Source: Spirochaetes bacterium GWB1_27_13
Lineage (GTDB): Bacteria > Spirochaetota > GWE2-31-10 > MWDO01
DNA length: 36,288 nt
NCBI GenBank assembly: GCA_001829125.1
Contig: MIAN01000086.1
Span: 1 to 36,288 of the forward strand
Direction of reading: 5' to 3'
This document shows positions 35,751 to 36,288 of the stretch, piece after piece; positions within the stretch are counted from its first letter, which is position 1; each line of letters starts with the position of its first letter. The notes beneath the pieces are model-generated. The model was not told where the DNA came from and did not search any database. It saw only the letters and a list, made by a program, of their open reading frames with translations. The translations under genes were made by a program, and so were the position numbers.

Positions 35751-36287
35751 TCACTCCAATGGATTTTGACCAAATTCTCTTTCTATCTTTTGAGAGATTG
35801 CTTTTGTGAAAACTATTTCTGTTCCATAGATTATTGCCCTGTTTTTGGCTCTTGTAAGACCAGTGTAGACTATTTCTTTTGTTAAAAGCCTGTTTTCTTC
35901 GTTTTCTGGTAGAATCAATAAAATTTCATTATATTCTGAACCTTGACTCTTATGGACAGTGATAGCAAAAGCATCGTCTTTGGGAGGTAGAAAATCGTAA
36001 TCAAAAAATCTAAATTTATCCATTGCTTTAAAAACTGCCACAACTCTATTGGTTTTATCTATTATTGTTACTCCAATATCACCATTATACAATTGCTTTA
36101 AATTGTCATTTTCTGTAATTAATATAGGTATTCCACTAAAATTACCGTTTTTTTCTTTATATCGCCTTTTAAGATAATTATTTATAAAATTACATCCAAA
36201 AATACTCTCTTTTACTAATGTTAGTATTTTACTATTCTCAATAAAGTCAAATATTTTATTTAGAATGCTATCAATTTCTTTATTTTC
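35751..36287 (-). CDS. RecD-like helicase, C-terminal part (start outside window)
   Basis: The frame is open to the right edge, giving 178 visible residues of the C-terminus. FSGIPILITENDNLKQLYNG and GDIGVTII near 50-80, then AITVHKSQGSEYNEILLIL near 108-126 (helicase motif V region, with Lys-Ser-Gln-Gly) and IVYTGLTRAKNRAIIYG near 138-154 (motif VI, with the Arg finger) are the conserved blocks of RecD superfamily 1B helicases. The Walker A part lies outside. It could be RecD of RecBCD or stand-alone RecD2; the C-terminus alone does not decide. It converges on the Cas2-like gene. Confidence 0.88.
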   Translation of the reverse strand, partial: ENKEIDSILNKIFDFIENSKILTLVKESIFGCNFINNYLKRRYKEKNGNFSGIPILITENDNLKQLYNGDIGVTIIDKTNRVVAVFKAMDKFRFFDYDFLPPKDDAFAITVHKSQGSEYNEILLILPENEENRLLTKEIVYTGLTRAKNRAIIYGTEIVFTKAISQKIEREFGQNPLE

Positions 36288-36288
36288 A

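Noticed and set aside
1019-36288. CRISPR array, particularly near the Cas2-like gene
   Set aside because: No regularly spaced direct repeats of 25-40 bases with unique spacers occur. The repeats found are isolated, imperfect and in mixed orientation.

Overview
The window is AT-rich throughout. It uses ordinary bacterial signals: Shine-Dalgarno sites of the AGGAG type and several sigma70-like promoters (TTGACA/TATAAT). The gene content fits a diderm bacterium, most likely a low-GC spirochaete or relative. Pointers are a giant protein kinase/AAA/GAF/SpoIIE signalling protein, a chemotaxis receptor, lipoproteins with relaxed lipoboxes, and an LL-diaminopimelate aminotransferase. The assignment is inference; no rRNA or tRNA gene is present to settle it.

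Layout. At the left edge is the 3' part of a metallophosphoesterase-rubrerythrin fusion. It is followed by a gene-poor stretch with a decayed ORF and a dispersed repeat. A minus-strand pair (HNH-type nuclease plus a protein with a hydrophobic C-terminus) sits between two imperfect direct repeats and looks like an accessory, possibly defence, cassette. Next, on the minus strand, is a kinase-AAA-GAF-SpoIIE protein whose kinase N-lobe is split off by a frameshift near 8120. Upstream of it is a three-gene operon (YqiJ-like membrane protein, YqiK-like flotillin, 1646-residue coiled-coil AAA ATPase) with a strong promoter at 16303-16330.

The middle holds a CBS-pair protein, a GT-C type membrane glycosyltransferase, a tiny ORF inside a structured RNA, a GNAT-like protein, an unknown lipoprotein and a CHASE4-like chemotaxis receptor. 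A translationally coupled plus-strand operon follows: diacylglycerol-kinase-like, PlsC and an RqcP-like S4 protein. A secreted clan GH-G glycosidase with a pullulanase-type N-terminal domain comes next with its LacI-type regulator. Two identical 16-bp operators, one before each gene, define this circuit.

The right part carries metK, dapL, a SnoaL-like lipoprotein, an AraC regulator behind a large TPR protein, an orphan Cas2-like protein, and the C-terminal end of a RecD-like helicase cut by the window edge. Intergenic regions hold several degenerate dispersed repeats. There is no CRISPR array, tRNA, rRNA or recognisable insertion sequence.

Best candidates for something new: the direct-repeat-flanked HNH pair (1234-3170), the flotillin/giant-ATPase operon (8509-16241), the metallophosphoesterase-rubrerythrin fusion, the split kinase, the orphan Cas2-like gene and the structured micro-ORF at 18417-18572.
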